A DNA stretch of 5,837 bases from an uncultured Collinsella sp. (lineage in GTDB: Bacteria > Actinomycetota > Coriobacteriia > Coriobacteriales > Coriobacteriaceae): NCBI GenBank assembly GCA_900551555.1, contig URWC01000121.1, positions 1 to 5,837 on the forward strand. The letters are read 5' to 3'. A model generated the notes under the pieces. The model ran no database searches and had not been told where the DNA came from. It saw only the letters and a list, made by a program, of their open reading frames with translations. The position numbers were made by a program, and so were the translations under genes. Shown here in pieces: positions 4,111 to 5,837 of this stretch (positions are counted from its first letter, which is position 1; every line of letters begins with the position of its first letter).

Positions 4111-5837
4111 ATGATTGAGTTGCTCAGGCGTTTTGGTGGTAAGTTTCGCCGGTATATGGTGATCGGCCCTGCGTGCAAGTTGATCGAAGTGATCTTTGAC
4201 CTGCTGACGCCGCTCGTGATTGCCCAGATGATCGACAAGGGCATCGGCGCGCACGACGTCAGCGCCGTCGTCCACTACGGCATGCTGCTTGGCGCCATGG
4301 CTGTGATCGGCATCTCGTTTACGCTCGTTTGCCAAAAGATGGCGGCGCTCACCTCACAGGGCATGGGCACCGATATTCGCGGCGCGCTCTACGGGCACAT
4401 CAATAAGCTGAGCTATGCCGAGCTCGATCGCTTTGGCACGCCGTCGCTCATCACGCGCATCACCAACGACGTCAATCAGGTGCAGCTCGCCGTGGCGCTG
4501 GGCGTGCGCATGCTTATCCGCTGGCCTTTCCTGGCGGTGGGCTCCATGGTTGCGGCCCTCGCCATCGACCTTAAGCTCGGCATTATCTTTTTAATCTGCA
4601 CGCCCGCCATCGGCCTGGTGTTTTGGTTTGTCATGGCGCGCTGCATTCCGTACTACAAGCAGCTACAGGCAAAGCTCGACCGCATTGCGCTCATTTGCCG
4701 CGAGGGGCTTTCGGGCGCTCGTGTGGTCCGCGCGTTTGTGCGCGAGGATCACGAGCGCGAGCGTTTTGCCCAGGCGGCTGACGATCAGGCGCATGTCGCC
4801 ATCGCGGTGGGCAAGCTCTCGTCGATTCTCAACCCCGTCACGTTTTTGGTGATGAACCTGGGCGTGTGCGCCATCCTGTGGGTGGGCGGCATCCAGGTGA
4901 ATGTGGGCGAGCTCACGCAGGGCCAGGTCATGGCGTTTGTCAACTACATGACGCAGACGCTCACCTCCATCGTGTACGTCGCCAACCTGGTCGTGGTCTT
5001 TACCAAGGCGAGCGCCAGCGCGTCGCGTATCAACGAGGTGCTCAACTGCGTGCCGAGCATTGCCGACGAGGGCAACGAGTCGGTCGCTCTGCCCGAGCCG
5101 GACGCCGCTCCAATCCCCGCGCTGAGCTTGAGCCACGCGAGCTTCTCCTTTGGCGCGGGTGCCGCCAACGCCGTCAACGACGTGACCTTGGAGCTGCCAC
5201 TGGGCAAAACACTCGGCATTATCGGCGGTACGGGCAGTGGCAAGTCCACGCTCGTCTCGCTTATCCCGCGCCTGTACGATGCGGGCACCGGCAGCGTAAG
5301 CGTGATGGGTGCCGACGTGCGCACCTGGCCGCTCGACCAGCTGCGCCACGTGGTCGCGACTGTTCCGCAACGCGCGTCGCTGGTGAGCGGTACCATCCGC
5401 AGCAACCTGACCTGGCGCGACGAGTCGGCAACCGACGAGAAGCTCTGGGCGGCGCTCGACATAGCGCAGGCCAGCGAGTTCGTGCGCAACAAGCCGCAGG
5501 GGCTCGACGCCCCGGTCGAGGCGGGCGGCAAGAACTTCAGCGGCGGACAACGTCAGCGCCTGACCATCGCACGTGCCCTGGTGGGCGCTCCGCAGGTCCT
5601 GATCATGGATGACTCCGCGTCGGCGCTCGACTTTAAGACTGACGCGGCGCTTCGCCATGCCATTCGCGAGCGCAGCGTGCGCGGTGCCGCCGAGGGCGGG
5701 CTGCCGCTGACGACTGTCATCGTGAGCCAGCGCGTCTCGACCGTGCGCGATGCCGACATGATCTGCGTACTCGACCACGGCTCGGTTGCGGGCCTGGGCA
5801 CGCATGACGAGCTGTACGCGACCTGCCAGCTCTATCG
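4111..5837 (+). CDS. ABC exporter half-transporter with a degenerate nucleotide-binding site (3' end outside window)
   Basis: The frame is open from ATG 4111 to the right edge (575 full codons), close to the usual 580-620 of type IV ABC exporters, so only the last residues are missing. AGGGAG (4096-4101) nine bases upstream supports the start. About six membrane segments occupy residues 15-290, followed by the ATPase domain: Phe347 as the A-loop aromatic, Walker A GGTGSGKST (372-380), Q-loop Gln420, signature FSGGQ (476-480) and Walker B LIMDD. The catalytic glutamate position is Asp501, and the switch histidine is Gln540 (VSQRVST instead of the usual AHRLST). Known heterodimeric exporters such as TM287/288 and BmrCD carry this pairing in one subunit, so this is probably the half with the non-hydrolysing site. 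A partner half-transporter with intact residues is expected just downstream. The substrate cannot be read from sequence; drugs, peptides and lipids are all possible. It is divergent from the surface-protein gene. Confidence 0.95.
   Translation, partial: MIELLRRFGGKFRRYMVIGPACKLIEVIFDLLTPLVIAQMIDKGIGAHDVSAVVHYGMLLGAMAVIGISFTLVCQKMAALTSQGMGTDIRGALYGHINKLSYAELDRFGTPSLITRITNDVNQVQLAVALGVRMLIRWPFLAVGSMVAALAIDLKLGIIFLICTPAIGLVFWFVMARCIPYYKQLQAKLDRIALICREGLSGARVVRAFVREDHERERFAQAADDQAHVAIAVGKLSSILNPVTFLVMNLGVCAILWVGGIQVNVGELTQGQVMAFVNYMTQTLTSIVYVANLVVVFTKASASASRINEVLNCVPSIADEGNESVALPEPDAAPIPALSLSHASFSFGAGAANAVNDVTLELPLGKTLGIIGGTGSGKSTLVSLIPRLYDAGTGSVSVMGADVRTWPLDQLRHVVATVPQRASLVSGTIRSNLTWRDESATDEKLWAALDIAQASEFVRNKPQGLDAPVEAGGKNFSGGQRQRLTIARALVGAPQVLIMDDSASALDFKTDAALRHAIRERSVRGAAEGGLPLTTVIVSQRVSTVRDADMICVLDHGSVAGLGTHDELYATCQLY

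Noticed and set aside
4663..5805. Minus-strand 380-codon frame
   Set aside because: Antisense shadow of the ABC exporter; composition is Arg/His/Ala-rich with no domain, while the plus strand carries all ABC motifs.

Overview
The window looks like a chromosomal segment of a high-GC Gram-positive bacterium, most likely a Coriobacteriia member such as Collinsella or a relative. The reasons are a GC-rich background, a small bacterial-type SRP RNA without an Alu domain, a wall-anchored protein with an LANTG sorting motif, and codon use dominated by G/C third positions. This placement is inference; no taxonomic marker was searched.

Layout. (1) Positions 27-185 hold the SRP 4.5S RNA gene (ffs) with a recognisable promoter. 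(2) Positions 186-573 hold no convincing gene, but contain the first copy (336-449) of a 114-bp imperfect direct repeat. (3) Positions 574-1851 (minus) encode an intact 425-residue AAA_14/DUF4143 ATPase with a C-terminal PD-(D/E)XK-like motif. (4) Directly upstream of it, 1867-1958 carries four units at an exact 23-bp period, overlapping the predicted promoter. (5) Positions 1969-2705 are a graveyard: the 3' part of an XRE-type regulator, a frameshifted small membrane protein with its ribosome binding site still visible, and the last third of an IS21-family IstB ATPase. (6) Positions 2699-2811 are the second copy of the 114-bp repeat, ending in a perfect 17-bp-stem terminator. (7) Positions 2885-3934 (minus) encode a secreted coiled-coil protein anchored by sortase. 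(8) From 4111 (plus) an ABC exporter half-transporter runs off the right edge. It is divergently transcribed from the surface-protein gene.

How it fits together. The ATPase, the repeat array and the gene fragments lie between two copies of one repeat, next to a housekeeping RNA gene. This is the architecture of an accessory insertion that has decayed. In both repeat copies the same reading frame encodes a hydrophobic stretch followed by arginines, so the repeat may be the 3' end of an old surface-protein gene plus its terminator. The right third appears to be ordinary chromosome: a surface protein and one half of what its active-site residues suggest is a heterodimeric exporter. The most unusual element is the 23-bp-period array in front of the ATPase gene.
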